This document shows, one piece after another, positions 53,832-61,561 of a DNA stretch of 64,000 bases. A model generated the notes under the pieces. The model saw only the letters and a program-made list of their open reading frames with translations, was not told the origin of the DNA and made no database searches. The stretch comes from Promethearchaeota archaeon (GTDB lineage Archaea > Asgardarchaeota > Lokiarchaeia > Sigyniarchaeales > SOKP01). Both the position numbers and the translations under genes were made by a program. Where the stretch lies: assembly GCA_019058445.1 (NCBI GenBank), contig JAHPZA010000004.1:1-64000 (forward strand). The letters are read 5' to 3'. Each line of letters begins with the position of its first letter. Positions within the stretch are counted from its first letter, which is position 1.

Positions 53832-54280
53832 TGTAGATCTCCATCGTTCCATTTGGAGTTTATCTTCTTCAATTGATTTGCTATAATAAACCCAATTAGC
53901 ATTAGAATCATTAAAATCATCTGAATGATAAATGATATTAAATTAGTTCCCAATGAACTCGATTTATTTCCTAACAACAGCAGGACTAAGTCAAGAAGTA
54001 TGCCTAGCAATAGTAGAGGTAGCGCTGTGAATATTAAGATAATTCTTCTTTCTACTGGTTTTTGAACCGCCCAGATTAATAGAATTGTCCATCCAATTAC
54101 AAGCGGAATCACTTGTCTTGCTAAAAATTGAGTTATAGGTGTTAAAGTAGGATATTGCAAATATATTGTTGTACCAAATAAAACATATAATAACAAATCA
54201 CCTGCTAACAGCGCGTCTAAAATTGCAGCTAACCAATAACAAAATCGTATAAATAACATTCTTTTTTGTTTAGATTCCAC
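53828..54280 (-). CDS. Four-helix membrane protein, tandem paralogue 3
   Basis: 150 residues and four membrane helices. It has the shared start LFIRFCYWLAAILDALLAGD and the shared loop GWTILLIWAVQKPVERR. It is closest to its downstream neighbour, and both lie at the end of the array. The stop overlaps the next start by four bases, so the pair is translationally coupled. Function unknown. Confidence 0.6.
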   Translation of the reverse strand: MESKQKRMLFIRFCYWLAAILDALLAGDLLLYVLFGTTIYLQYPTLTPITQFLARQVIPLVIGWTILLIWAVQKPVERRIILIFTALPLLLLGILLDLVLLLLGNKSSSLGTNLISFIIQMILMILMLIGFIIANQLKKINSKWNDGDLQ

Positions 54281-54301
54281 TTATAATTTCACTTCCTCTT
54301 T

Positions 54302-54715
54302 TTAACTTTGACTTTCTTTTAATGCCAAATAAAAACAAATGATATAATAGACTGCAAATATTACTCGCTGTATAGTATAGCCTAACATCATTTCAAAAGC
54401 TATTAATTCGAAATTAAAAGCTAGCATCGTGGAAATCTGTAATCCAAAAACAGGTATTAATGTAAGCAGAAACATATCTCTTCGTTCGATTGGTTTTCGA
54501 TCGGCCCATATTAATAGAAAAGTCCATGCAAACACTAAAGAAGCTGCTAGACACATCGCATATTGATATTGAATCCCTCCTAGAATCGAAAGGCCTAATC
54601 CCGTAAAAGGTGACTGAGTGCCCATAAATGCCGAAAAAAACATTTCAATACCTAAAAGAGCATCTCCTAAAGCACCATACCAATAGCCTATCCTTATTAT
54701 CAATTTTTTATTCAT
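54302..54715 (-). CDS. Four-helix membrane protein, tandem paralogue 2
   Basis: 137 residues with the same plan: KLIIRIGYWYGALGDALLGI opens it and AWTFLLIWADRKPIERRD follows helix 2. The remaining loops diverge. The conserved W-x-x-x-KPIER motif is probably cytoplasmic and may be functionally important. It lies 21 bases from the next paralogue. Function unknown. Confidence 0.6.
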   Translation of the reverse strand: MNKKLIIRIGYWYGALGDALLGIEMFFSAFMGTQSPFTGLGLSILGGIQYQYAMCLAASLVFAWTFLLIWADRKPIERRDMFLLTLIPVFGLQISTMLAFNFELIAFEMMLGYTIQRVIFAVYYIICFYLALKESQS

Positions 54716-54737
54716 AACTTATCATCTTCATTTTTAC

Positions 54738-55121
54738 TTATTTCTCTAAATTTAAACTGATATAATAACTAATTAACAAAGGAGGCATTATTGCGACTAC
54801 TTGAAATAGCCATATATTTGCTAATCCAGTAAAATCGACTAATATTTCAGTTAGAATTAAACCTGAAACGACGGGAAATGCCGTTAACAGCAAAACACCG
54901 TTTCTTTCAATTGGTTTTAAACTCCCCCAGAATAGCAGGCCAGTCCATCCAAGCATTAATGCAGCAGCCCAGCCCATGGCAAATTGGTAATCCATAGATG
55001 AGCTGGAATAGGGTATAATCATGGTTTTCGTATATATCGAAATTACCATCAAAATACCCATTAAACCGTCTAAAAATGTACCATACCAATACACTCCTCT
55101 TATAAAACGCTTTTTATCCAT
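54738..55121 (-). CDS. Four-helix membrane protein, tandem paralogue 1
   Basis: 127 residues and four membrane helices, with KRFIRGVYWYGTFLDGLMGI at the start and GWTGLLFWGSLKPIERNG after helix 2. It is the first paralogue after the thioesterase gene, 16 bases downstream of it. Helix 3 begins with the family's LLLTAFPVV-like segment. Function unknown. Confidence 0.6.
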   Translation of the reverse strand: MDKKRFIRGVYWYGTFLDGLMGILMVISIYTKTMIIPYSSSSMDYQFAMGWAAALMLGWTGLLFWGSLKPIERNGVLLLTAFPVVSGLILTEILVDFTGLANIWLFQVVAIMPPLLISYYISLNLEK

Positions 55122-55137
55122 TTTTTAAACCTTCCTT

Positions 55138-55644
55138 TTAATTTTTATTTTTATGATTCATTAAAGATTTAATATAGTCTGAGTCAATTTGCGTTCTTAA
55201 TAAATCAGATTGACCAATAGATATTGTATTTCCATTAATATGAGAAATCTTAGCTGTAGCATGAATCACGCTTCGACCTTCTCGTATGACTTTAGCATTC
55301 ACTCTAATTTTATCTCCTACTTTTGCCTTTCCTAAGTAATTAATTTGTAAATTAATTGAGATTGAAAAGCTTTCAAGGCCTAAAGTTGCAACTGTGATTC
55401 CAATTATATCATCCATAAGAGTACACTGCATGCCTCCATGTAATAAACCCAGAGGATTTGTCATTTCTGGTTGAGTAATAAATTCTACTTCAACCTCTCC
55501 TCGCTCAGCTGATACTATTTTTCCATTAAAAGCTGAAGTTACCATTGGAGATTTATGAACATTGGGCATAGTTCTACCTATTACAGATTTTAATAGGCCT
55601 AGAATTTGTTCAGATTTGTTTTTCTTATCTTTTATATCAGACAT
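55138..55644 (-). CDS. Hotdog-fold thioesterase (PaaI-like)
   Basis: The 168-residue protein has a hotdog fold with the catalytic segment NPLGLLHGGMQCTLMDD (the HGG...D arrangement of PaaI/YbgC-type thioesterases), then ISINLQINYLGKAKVGDKI and REGRSVIHATAKI. It hydrolyses acyl-CoA thioesters of unknown chain. It heads an operon of four membrane paralogues and is divergent from the PadR-like regulator at 55770. The 125-base gap between them carries repeated TATTAATA elements. Confidence 0.85.
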   Translation of the reverse strand: MSDIKDKKNKSEQILGLLKSVIGRTMPNVHKSPMVTSAFNGKIVSAERGEVEVEFITQPEMTNPLGLLHGGMQCTLMDDIIGITVATLGLESFSISINLQINYLGKAKVGDKIRVNAKVIREGRSVIHATAKISHINGNTISIGQSDLLRTQIDSDYIKSLMNHKNKN

Positions 55645-55673
55645 TTTGTTTCTAACAAAGATGTTTTTTTTTA

Positions 55674-55709
55674 TATTAATATTTTTTTAATATTAATAAT
55701 TTATTAATA
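55674..55709. promoter_or_regulatory. Three TATTAATA elements between divergent genes
   Basis: The palindrome-like octamer TATTAATA occurs at 55674, 55691 and 55702, within the gap between the thioesterase and the PadR-like gene. The elements could be PadR operator half-sites. In DNA this AT-rich, some recurrence is expected by chance. Confidence 0.3.
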
Positions 55710-55769
55710 TTAAAATATTTATAATATATAAAGATTTGTAATTAAATATAATCTTAAGAAGTGAGATAT

Positions 55770-56699
55770 ATGACAGTTAAAAAAGACCAATTTTTTAAGA
55801 AAATCACAAGAGCTGCCGCCGAATTTACAATTCTTTCGATTTTAGCAGAGAAAGGTGTAGCTCATCCCTATGAAATTCAAGAATTAGTTCAAGATGAACT
55901 TCTTAAAAAATATCGATTTCAAATTGAAAGTATTAAATCATTTATAGAAATTTCGGAAGCGATTATTTCTAACTTTAATGATCCGAAACATCAAAAGCAG
56001 AAAGATGTTAATCAAATTTTAAAAGGGACTAAAGATCCTCTCTTTGGCCATTTTGGAAAGATTTTTTTAGGAAAGGTAAAAGATAATAAGGATTTATTAC
56101 TTGATTTGGAACAGCTTAAAGAGGATGCGAAGAGCATACTAATTCGGAGGGGATCTGAATTAAAAATATGGGAACATATTCATTCAATTTACCAAGTAAT
56201 AAAAGAATTGAAAGAAAGAGAATTGATTGAAGAAGCTAGAACTGAGACAATTAAGGGGCGCACCAGAAAACTTTATAGAATTACAGATAGAGGAAGAAAT
56301 GAAGCTTTAAAAATGATTATTTTATTTGCAGATTTGAATCAAGTTATCATACCAAAAGCATTAATTTTTCAGGATAATTTAAATATTTTATTTCAAACGC
56401 ATTTAGATATCCTTTTTCAAATATTTAATAAAATTTTTCCTAATAAATCGATCTTTGATATTTTGCATGAAATAGAATCTTCTTTTCCTCAAGTTCAAAA
56501 AACGTTTGAAGGACTATTTCCATTATTAGATAACGATTTGTTGCTAATTTCCCTTTTATTAGAAGATTTCATTACCTCAGAGAGCATAAATCTAGCAGAA
56601 TTATCACCTAATCAACAACAATTATTTAAACACCTACTATTGAACCACCTTAAAAAACACCGTAAAAAATTAGATGATGTTATAAAAAATCTGGAATAA
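55770..56699 (+). CDS. PadR-like transcriptional regulator with an inserted segment
   Basis: The PadR winged helix is split. The first part is AAEFTILSILAEKGVAHPYEIQELV. The wing and third helix come about 120 residues later (WEHIHSIYQVIKELKERELIEEA, then GRTRKLYRITDRGRNEALKM). A helical insertion of roughly 100 residues lies between, and a helical C-terminal half follows, so at 309 residues it is much longer than classic PadR. I chose ATG 55770 over GTG 55761. It is likely to regulate the divergent thioesterase/membrane-protein operon. Confidence 0.7.
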   Translation: MTVKKDQFFKKITRAAAEFTILSILAEKGVAHPYEIQELVQDELLKKYRFQIESIKSFIEISEAIISNFNDPKHQKQKDVNQILKGTKDPLFGHFGKIFLGKVKDNKDLLLDLEQLKEDAKSILIRRGSELKIWEHIHSIYQVIKELKERELIEEARTETIKGRTRKLYRITDRGRNEALKMIILFADLNQVIIPKALIFQDNLNILFQTHLDILFQIFNKIFPNKSIFDILHEIESSFPQVQKTFEGLFPLLDNDLLLISLLLEDFITSESINLAELSPNQQQLFKHLLLNHLKKHRKKLDDVIKNLE

Positions 56700-56813
56700 A
56701 TAAATTTCACTTAAATTTTGCCACAAAATTCAAAAATTTATAATTGCTCTAATTTTAATACCATTATTTAGAGTAAAGATTTTAAAAGGAAAGAGTTTAG
56801 ATTGTAAAAAATT

Positions 56814-57578
56814 TTAACCTACGTTTTGTTTTTCAAATTTTTCCCAGAAATAAAATAAAATATATTTTCCAACAAGATATGCCAGTAAAATGCCTGCGAT
56901 TTCGTCTATAATATAATGTTGTTTTATGAATAGGGTAGAAAGTATTACACCAATAGCAATGATGAAAGTCGCTATTGCTATAGTTTTAGTAATCACATGG
57001 GGTTTGATTTTATAATATCGATACCAAGCATAAAAGATAATTGTAGATATTGAAGCGTGGAGACTAGGAAAACAATTAAAAGAAGTATCAGTGTGATAAA
57101 TGTTATAGACCTGATCGGCCCAAAAATTACCTCTTATTTTATGAGCTAAAAGTTCTTGTCTATACCAATAAGTTGATACAGGGAAAAAAATGTAAATAAT
57201 GATTGAAAGAGCATTTATTATCACTAATGCCCAGCCAAGCGCTACACCCTTTTCTGATTCTATAAATGCAAAAAAGATCATAGAGATTATAACCATAGGA
57301 TAGAATAAAAACAAATAAAAAATTACCATTTCTGGGACAAATGGAATTAAATCATCAAGACCGAAAAATATAAAATCCAAATGATAACCTGTCCCTTCTG
57401 GATATAAACTACCTGTCCAGTTATATAGAATTGTATTTAAAATTAGATAAAACAAAACCAACATTAAAAATAAATTTACTAGAATATATGTGATTCTTTT
57501 ACTCCAAAGAGTGGATTTTCCCTTAAAAAATATTTTTTCAATCCCATTTTGTATTTTATCATGAATTTTTATAAGCAT
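56814..57578 (-). CDS. PAP2 superfamily phosphatase/phosphotransferase
   Basis: The 254-residue membrane protein has about six helices and the PAP2 signature in its second half: CFPSLHASI (motif 2, with the conserved histidine) and STLFIKQHYIIDEIAG (motif 3, with histidine and aspartate). Motif 1 is poorly conserved. The pattern is closest to the Aur1/Ipt1-like inositol phosphotransferase group (PAP2_3). Probable substrates are lipid phosphates such as polyprenyl diphosphate or phosphatidate at the membrane. The gene is monocistronic. Confidence 0.8.
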   Translation of the reverse strand: MLIKIHDKIQNGIEKIFFKGKSTLWSKRITYILVNLFLMLVLFYLILNTILYNWTGSLYPEGTGYHLDFIFFGLDDLIPFVPEMVIFYLFLFYPMVIISMIFFAFIESEKGVALGWALVIINALSIIIYIFFPVSTYWYRQELLAHKIRGNFWADQVYNIYHTDTSFNCFPSLHASISTIIFYAWYRYYKIKPHVITKTIAIATFIIAIGVILSTLFIKQHYIIDEIAGILLAYLVGKYILFYFWEKFEKQNVG

Positions 57579-57788
57579 TCACCATGAATTATAATAAAAC
57601 TCAAATCAAAATTCAATAATTCTATATTTAAACTTAATTCATATAAATTAAATAGACTAAAAAAGAAAATTTGAATAGAATAAGACTATCTGTTGTGCTA
57701 TAAAAGTATTATTATTTTAATTTTTGACAACATAAAAAGTTAAATTTTCAACTAGAAAATTCAAAAAAGAGATTAATTTCTAATATTT

Positions 57789-58181
57789 ATGCCTTTAGTT
57801 AGAGTAGAGATTTTAAAAGGAAAAAGCTCAGAATATAAAAGAGCCATACTAAATGGAATTCATGCCGCTTTAAAAGAAGCTTTAAAAATCCCCGATTATG
57901 ATAGAACACAACGATTATATGAGCTCGATAAATCTAACTTCGAAATTCATAGACAAAGATCAGAAAACTATACAATAATCGAAATAACCATGTTTAGAGG
58001 TCGAAGTCTCGAAGCGAAAAGAAAGCTATATTCAGAAATTGTGAAGAATCTAAAATGTGCCCCAGGAATCGATGGAATGGATATTGTAATTGTTGTACAT
58101 GAGCCTAAATTAGAGAATTGGGGTATTCGAGGAGGAAAACTTCCAAATGAGGCGGGATTAGAATTTAAAATCGAAGTCTAA
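57789..58181 (+). CDS. Tautomerase superfamily protein
   Basis: The 130-residue protein begins MPLVRVEILKGKSSEYKRA. The catalytic proline follows the initiator methionine, and the beta-alpha-beta pattern occurs twice (the second half is IIEITMFRGRSLEAKRKLY). The length fits the two-unit tautomerases rather than the 62-residue 4-oxalocrotonate type. The C-terminal ENWGIRGGKLPNE is typical of this longer group. Members catalyse keto-enol tautomerisation or dehalogenation through Pro1. The substrate is unknown. Confidence 0.8.
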   Translation: MPLVRVEILKGKSSEYKRAILNGIHAALKEALKIPDYDRTQRLYELDKSNFEIHRQRSENYTIIEITMFRGRSLEAKRKLYSEIVKNLKCAPGIDGMDIVIVVHEPKLENWGIRGGKLPNEAGLEFKIEV

Positions 58182-58311
58182 CAATTAATTTTTTTTTTTA
58201 AATTATAGCATTAGTTTTTAATCCAATCTGATTGATAGTAAATAGATCTTATCTATTATCGGAAAGAATGGTCAGAAAACAAAAAGTTTTTAACATATGA
58301 GATTATTTTTT

Positions 58312-58319
58312 TTTATAAT
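58312..58319 (+). promoter_or_regulatory. TATA box of the leucine-leader transcript
   Basis: TTTATAAT, preceded by a run of T residues, lies about 27 bases before 58341-58346. Transcription would therefore start only a few bases before the leader ATG at 58346, making the leader peptide leaderless or nearly so. Confidence 0.5.
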
Positions 58320-58345
58320 TAACAACTACATTGGGAATAAAAAAA

Positions 58346-58459
58346 ATGAAAACGCTTCGAAAAAGCATTACTTTTGATATAAAAATAAGTTTGAGGCGAA
58401 TTTCTTCCCTAGTCTTGTTGTTAAGTTTATTAGATCTACTTTTATTATTATTACTTTAA
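58346..58459 (+). CDS. Leucine-rich leader peptide
   Basis: A 37-codon frame upstream of the isopropylmalate-synthase-type gene. Fifteen of its residues are leucine, and the last 16 residues are LVLLLSLLDLLLLLLL, ending with seven consecutive leucine codons (CTA, CTT, four TTA, CTT) before TAA. The N-terminal part (MKTLRKSITFDIKISLRR) is basic. This is the hallmark of a leader peptide that senses charged leucyl-tRNA, as upstream of bacterial leu operons. The stop codon lies directly before the first arm of a competing hairpin. A short hydrophobic peptide with another role is the alternative. Confidence 0.75.
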   Translation: MKTLRKSITFDIKISLRRISSLVLLLSLLDLLLLLLL

Positions 58460-58498
58460 GCCTCGTCTCGTTTTATAATATTTGAGGTCTTTGATCTC
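58393..58498 (+). promoter_or_regulatory. Attenuator-like competing hairpins after the leader peptide
   Basis: Arm 1, GAGGC (58393-58397), can pair with arm 2, GCCTC (58460-58464). Arm 2's CCTC can pair instead with arm 3, GAGG (58484-58487). Arm 3 also opens a 6-bp hairpin GAGGTC-TTT-GATCTC (58484-58498, one G-T pair). A ribosome stalled in the leucine run leaves arm 2 free to pair with arm 3; a ribosome at the stop covers arm 2 and lets the 3:4 hairpin form. Only two T residues follow the hairpin, so a strong terminator is not obvious. Confidence 0.55.
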
Positions 58499-58552
58499 TT
58501 ATAAACGTGGTGGGGCGTTGTAATATAAATAAATCAAATTAGGTAATTTAAA

Positions 58553-60166
58553 ATGACAGAAAAAGAGGACATATATGTCTCGCAGATGATGGATAAAATA
58601 CGAGGGTCATTGATCCTTCCTGAAAGGGCGTATTTTTTTGATACGACCCTTCGTGATGGAGAACAGACACCAGGAATTAGTTTCAATCATGAAGAAAAAT
58701 TATCAATAGCTCAAGCTTTAAATGAACTAGGGATTGATATCATTGAGGCTGGATTTCCCGTTATTTCTGAGGGAGATTTTAAAGCATGCAAAGATATTTC
58801 TAAAATGGGTTTAGATTCCGAAATAATGGGTTTAGCTCGCATAAAGAAAATCGACATTGATAAAGTTATTGAAGCAGATATGGATAGCATACACGTGTTT
58901 ATTGCAACTTCAGATCTTCACATGAAAGAAAAATTGCAGATGACACGAGAAGAAGTATTAAAGGATATAGCAGAACTAACTTCATATGCTAAGGAGCATT
59001 ATTCAACAGTTTTATTTTCAGCAGAGGATGCAACACGGTCTGACTTGGATTTTTTAATTAAAGCTAATAAAACTGCTGTTGAAAGTGGCGCTACTCGGGT
59101 AAATATACCAGATACTGTTGGTACCATAACTCCTAATGCTTTTGGTTATATCATTCGAAAAAATTATGAAGCACTACCTAAAAACATAAGAATTGCCGCT
59201 CACTGCCATAACGATTTTGGATTGGCAGTTGCAAATACTATTGCTGCGTTTGAGAATGGGGCGTCTGAGGCACAAACTACAATAATAGGATTAGGAGAAC
59301 GAGCGGGAAACGCGGCTTTCGAGGAAACAGCCATGTCTCTTTATGCTTTATATCGAATACCTATGAATATCAATACCAGAAAAATTTTTCCTACAGCAAA
59401 ATTAATAGAAAGCTATTGTGGTGGAAAGATTAAAATAGGAAGATTGCAGCCATTAATCGGCCAAAATGCGTTTGCCCATGAATCTGGCATTCATGCTCAT
59501 GGAATGATAAAACATGCGCGTGTGTATGAACCAATTACACCAGAATTGATAGGAATTCGACGCTCTGATGATGTTGAGCAAATAGTTAAAAAATCGATTA
59601 AATTAGGAAAGCATACAGGAGGGCATGCCCTTAAAGCAAAATTAGAGGATTTAGGAATTCATCCTACAGATATACAATTTAGAAAAATCTTCGATCATAT
59701 CAAAAGATTTGGAGATAAAGGGCATGAAGTAATGGAAGAAGATTTTTTAGCAATTGTAAAAGATGTTATGGGTGAACTACCCGAAGAAGAGCAATATGTA
59801 AAAATTGAGGAACTGACGGTTTTAACCGGCTCCGTTACTCCTACCAGTACCGTTAGGTTAAAGATTCGTAATAATGGAGATTATATAGAAAGAACTGAAT
59901 CTTCTATAGGCGTAGGTCCTGTTGATGCATCATGTAGAGCAATAGTTAAATGCTTTGAGCCTATGAGTAAAGTTAAGCTTTTGGAATATAATATTGATGC
60001 TGTGACTGGAGGAACTGAAGCTTTAGGACATGTTTCCATTGAGTTAATGGATTTAGAAACTAATAATATTGTAAGGGCATCTGCTGCTCATGAGGATATA
60101 GTAATGAGCTCCGTACTTGCGCTTATAAAAGGACTCAATCGTATCGTGAAAGATAAAAATCCATAA
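58553..60166 (+). CDS. leuA: 2-Isopropylmalate synthase-type acyltransferase
   Basis: The 537-residue enzyme of the LeuA/citramalate/homocitrate synthase family condenses acetyl-CoA with a 2-oxoacid. It has the catalytic barrel (FDTTLRDGEQTPGISF; the AAHCHNDFGLAVANT metal site; GLGERAGNAAFEE) and the subdomains leading to HESGIHAHGM. The C-terminal regulatory LeuA dimer domain (about 415-530) is the site of leucine or isoleucine feedback. Sequence alone does not fully separate LeuA from citramalate synthase, but the leucine-coded leader just upstream argues for leucine biosynthesis. No leuB, leuC or leuD is adjacent. Confidence 0.85.
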   Translation: MTEKEDIYVSQMMDKIRGSLILPERAYFFDTTLRDGEQTPGISFNHEEKLSIAQALNELGIDIIEAGFPVISEGDFKACKDISKMGLDSEIMGLARIKKIDIDKVIEADMDSIHVFIATSDLHMKEKLQMTREEVLKDIAELTSYAKEHYSTVLFSAEDATRSDLDFLIKANKTAVESGATRVNIPDTVGTITPNAFGYIIRKNYEALPKNIRIAAHCHNDFGLAVANTIAAFENGASEAQTTIIGLGERAGNAAFEETAMSLYALYRIPMNINTRKIFPTAKLIESYCGGKIKIGRLQPLIGQNAFAHESGIHAHGMIKHARVYEPITPELIGIRRSDDVEQIVKKSIKLGKHTGGHALKAKLEDLGIHPTDIQFRKIFDHIKRFGDKGHEVMEEDFLAIVKDVMGELPEEEQYVKIEELTVLTGSVTPTSTVRLKIRNNGDYIERTESSIGVGPVDASCRAIVKCFEPMSKVKLLEYNIDAVTGGTEALGHVSIELMDLETNNIVRASAAHEDIVMSSVLALIKGLNRIVKDKNP

Positions 60167-60221
60167 AATACGATTTTATTTTTATTATTCTTTTTCTTTT
60201 TATTACAGTCAAATTCATAAG

Positions 60222-61406
60222 CTATTTTAAGAACTCTTCAAGAGAATTATAGACAATTTCTAAAGTATCTAAATCTGGTAAAAATGTTATTCTAAAATGA
60301 TCTTTTCCATAATTACCAAAACCAGAGCCATAAACAGTGCAAATTCCCGTCTTTTTAAGAAGATCTAACACGAATTCTTTATCATTATTCCATTGAGTAA
60401 ATTCTTTAAAATCAATTTTAGGAAATAAATAAAAAGTCCCATCAGCGTTATTACAGGTTAATCCTTCGATTTGCTTTATTCGCTTATAGGAATAATCGCG
60501 TCTCTCTCTTAATTTTTTGACCATTTCATCTGTATGAGGGCCAGGATTTCGAATAGCTTCAATAGCAGCAAATTGAGCTACAGAATTTGCACATAATCTT
60601 GCTCGAGCTAATTTTTCAATACCCTCCTTTAATTCTGCTAATTTATTTAGCTTATCATGGTAATAGATATATCCCATTCGCCACCCGGTTGCAAGATGAG
60701 CTTTTGAAAATCCATTCATTCCAATAATAGGTACGTCATTACTAAGAGAACTAGGACATACATATTCTTTTTCATAGGTTATTTGATCATAGATTTCATC
60801 AGATAAAATAGGTAAATCATATTCACCTGCTAAATCAATGATCTGTTTGATTTTATTTCTACTATATACTATTCCCGTTGGATTATTGGGAGAACAAATC
60901 AAAATGGCTTTAGTTTTATTAGTAATTTTCTTTCTCAAATCATCAATATTAGGTTCCCAATTATCACTTTCGTCAAGTTCATATTCTACTGGAATCCCAT
61001 CAAAAAATTTGGAATAATTAATATAAACTGGATAGGACGGACCAGGGATAAGAAATTCATTATTATTATCTAATAATCCGGCCATAACAAAAAAAATACC
61101 TTCTGTGACTCCAGATGTAATTAAAACATCGTCCGGCTTAAGATCTATGTCATTTTTATTATTTTCATATTTACATATCGCTTCGCGTAGCTCCCTCACA
61201 CCTAAACTATCAACATAATAATTTTGTCCAGCAAAGGTAGCATCCGCAGATGCTTGTGAAATATATTCTGGAGTTTTAAAGTCATATATAACTGGATCTC
61301 CAATATTTAAGTGATATATTTTTTGACCTGTTTTTTTCAGTTCATTCGCGACTGCTGCTACATCTCTTATTGCGTATTCGAGATCTCTTAACCTCCTAGT
61401 AACCAT
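60222..61406 (-). CDS. PLP-dependent aminotransferase, class I (alanine/aspartate type)
   Basis: The 394-residue fold-type I aminotransferase shows HLNIGDPVIYDF (substrate cap), GVTEGIFFVMAG, PGPSYPVYINYSKFF, CSPNNPTG, LSDEIYDQITY and the PLP lysine in NGFSKAHLATGWRMGY, with the carboxylate-binding arginine near FRITFLPD. It resembles archaeal alanine or broad-specificity aminotransferases. It may serve amino-acid biosynthesis alongside the convergent leuA-type gene, but there is no direct evidence for its substrate. Confidence 0.88.
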   Translation of the reverse strand: MVTRRLRDLEYAIRDVAAVANELKKTGQKIYHLNIGDPVIYDFKTPEYISQASADATFAGQNYYVDSLGVRELREAICKYENNKNDIDLKPDDVLITSGVTEGIFFVMAGLLDNNNEFLIPGPSYPVYINYSKFFDGIPVEYELDESDNWEPNIDDLRKKITNKTKAILICSPNNPTGIVYSRNKIKQIIDLAGEYDLPILSDEIYDQITYEKEYVCPSSLSNDVPIIGMNGFSKAHLATGWRMGYIYYHDKLNKLAELKEGIEKLARARLCANSVAQFAAIEAIRNPGPHTDEMVKKLRERRDYSYKRIKQIEGLTCNNADGTFYLFPKIDFKEFTQWNNDKEFVLDLLKKTGICTVYGSGFGNYGKDHFRITFLPDLDTLEIVYNSLEEFLK

Positions 61407-61561
61407 CGCATTTCACAGACTATTACGTGTGTATTATAAATTTATGAATAGGGTTTTTTGTATTAGAATAATGTAGAATTTTAATATCTTTTCAAAACAT
61501 AAAATTAAATGATTGAATTTTCATTAATTACAAAAAACCTAATTATGAGGTTCATAACTCT

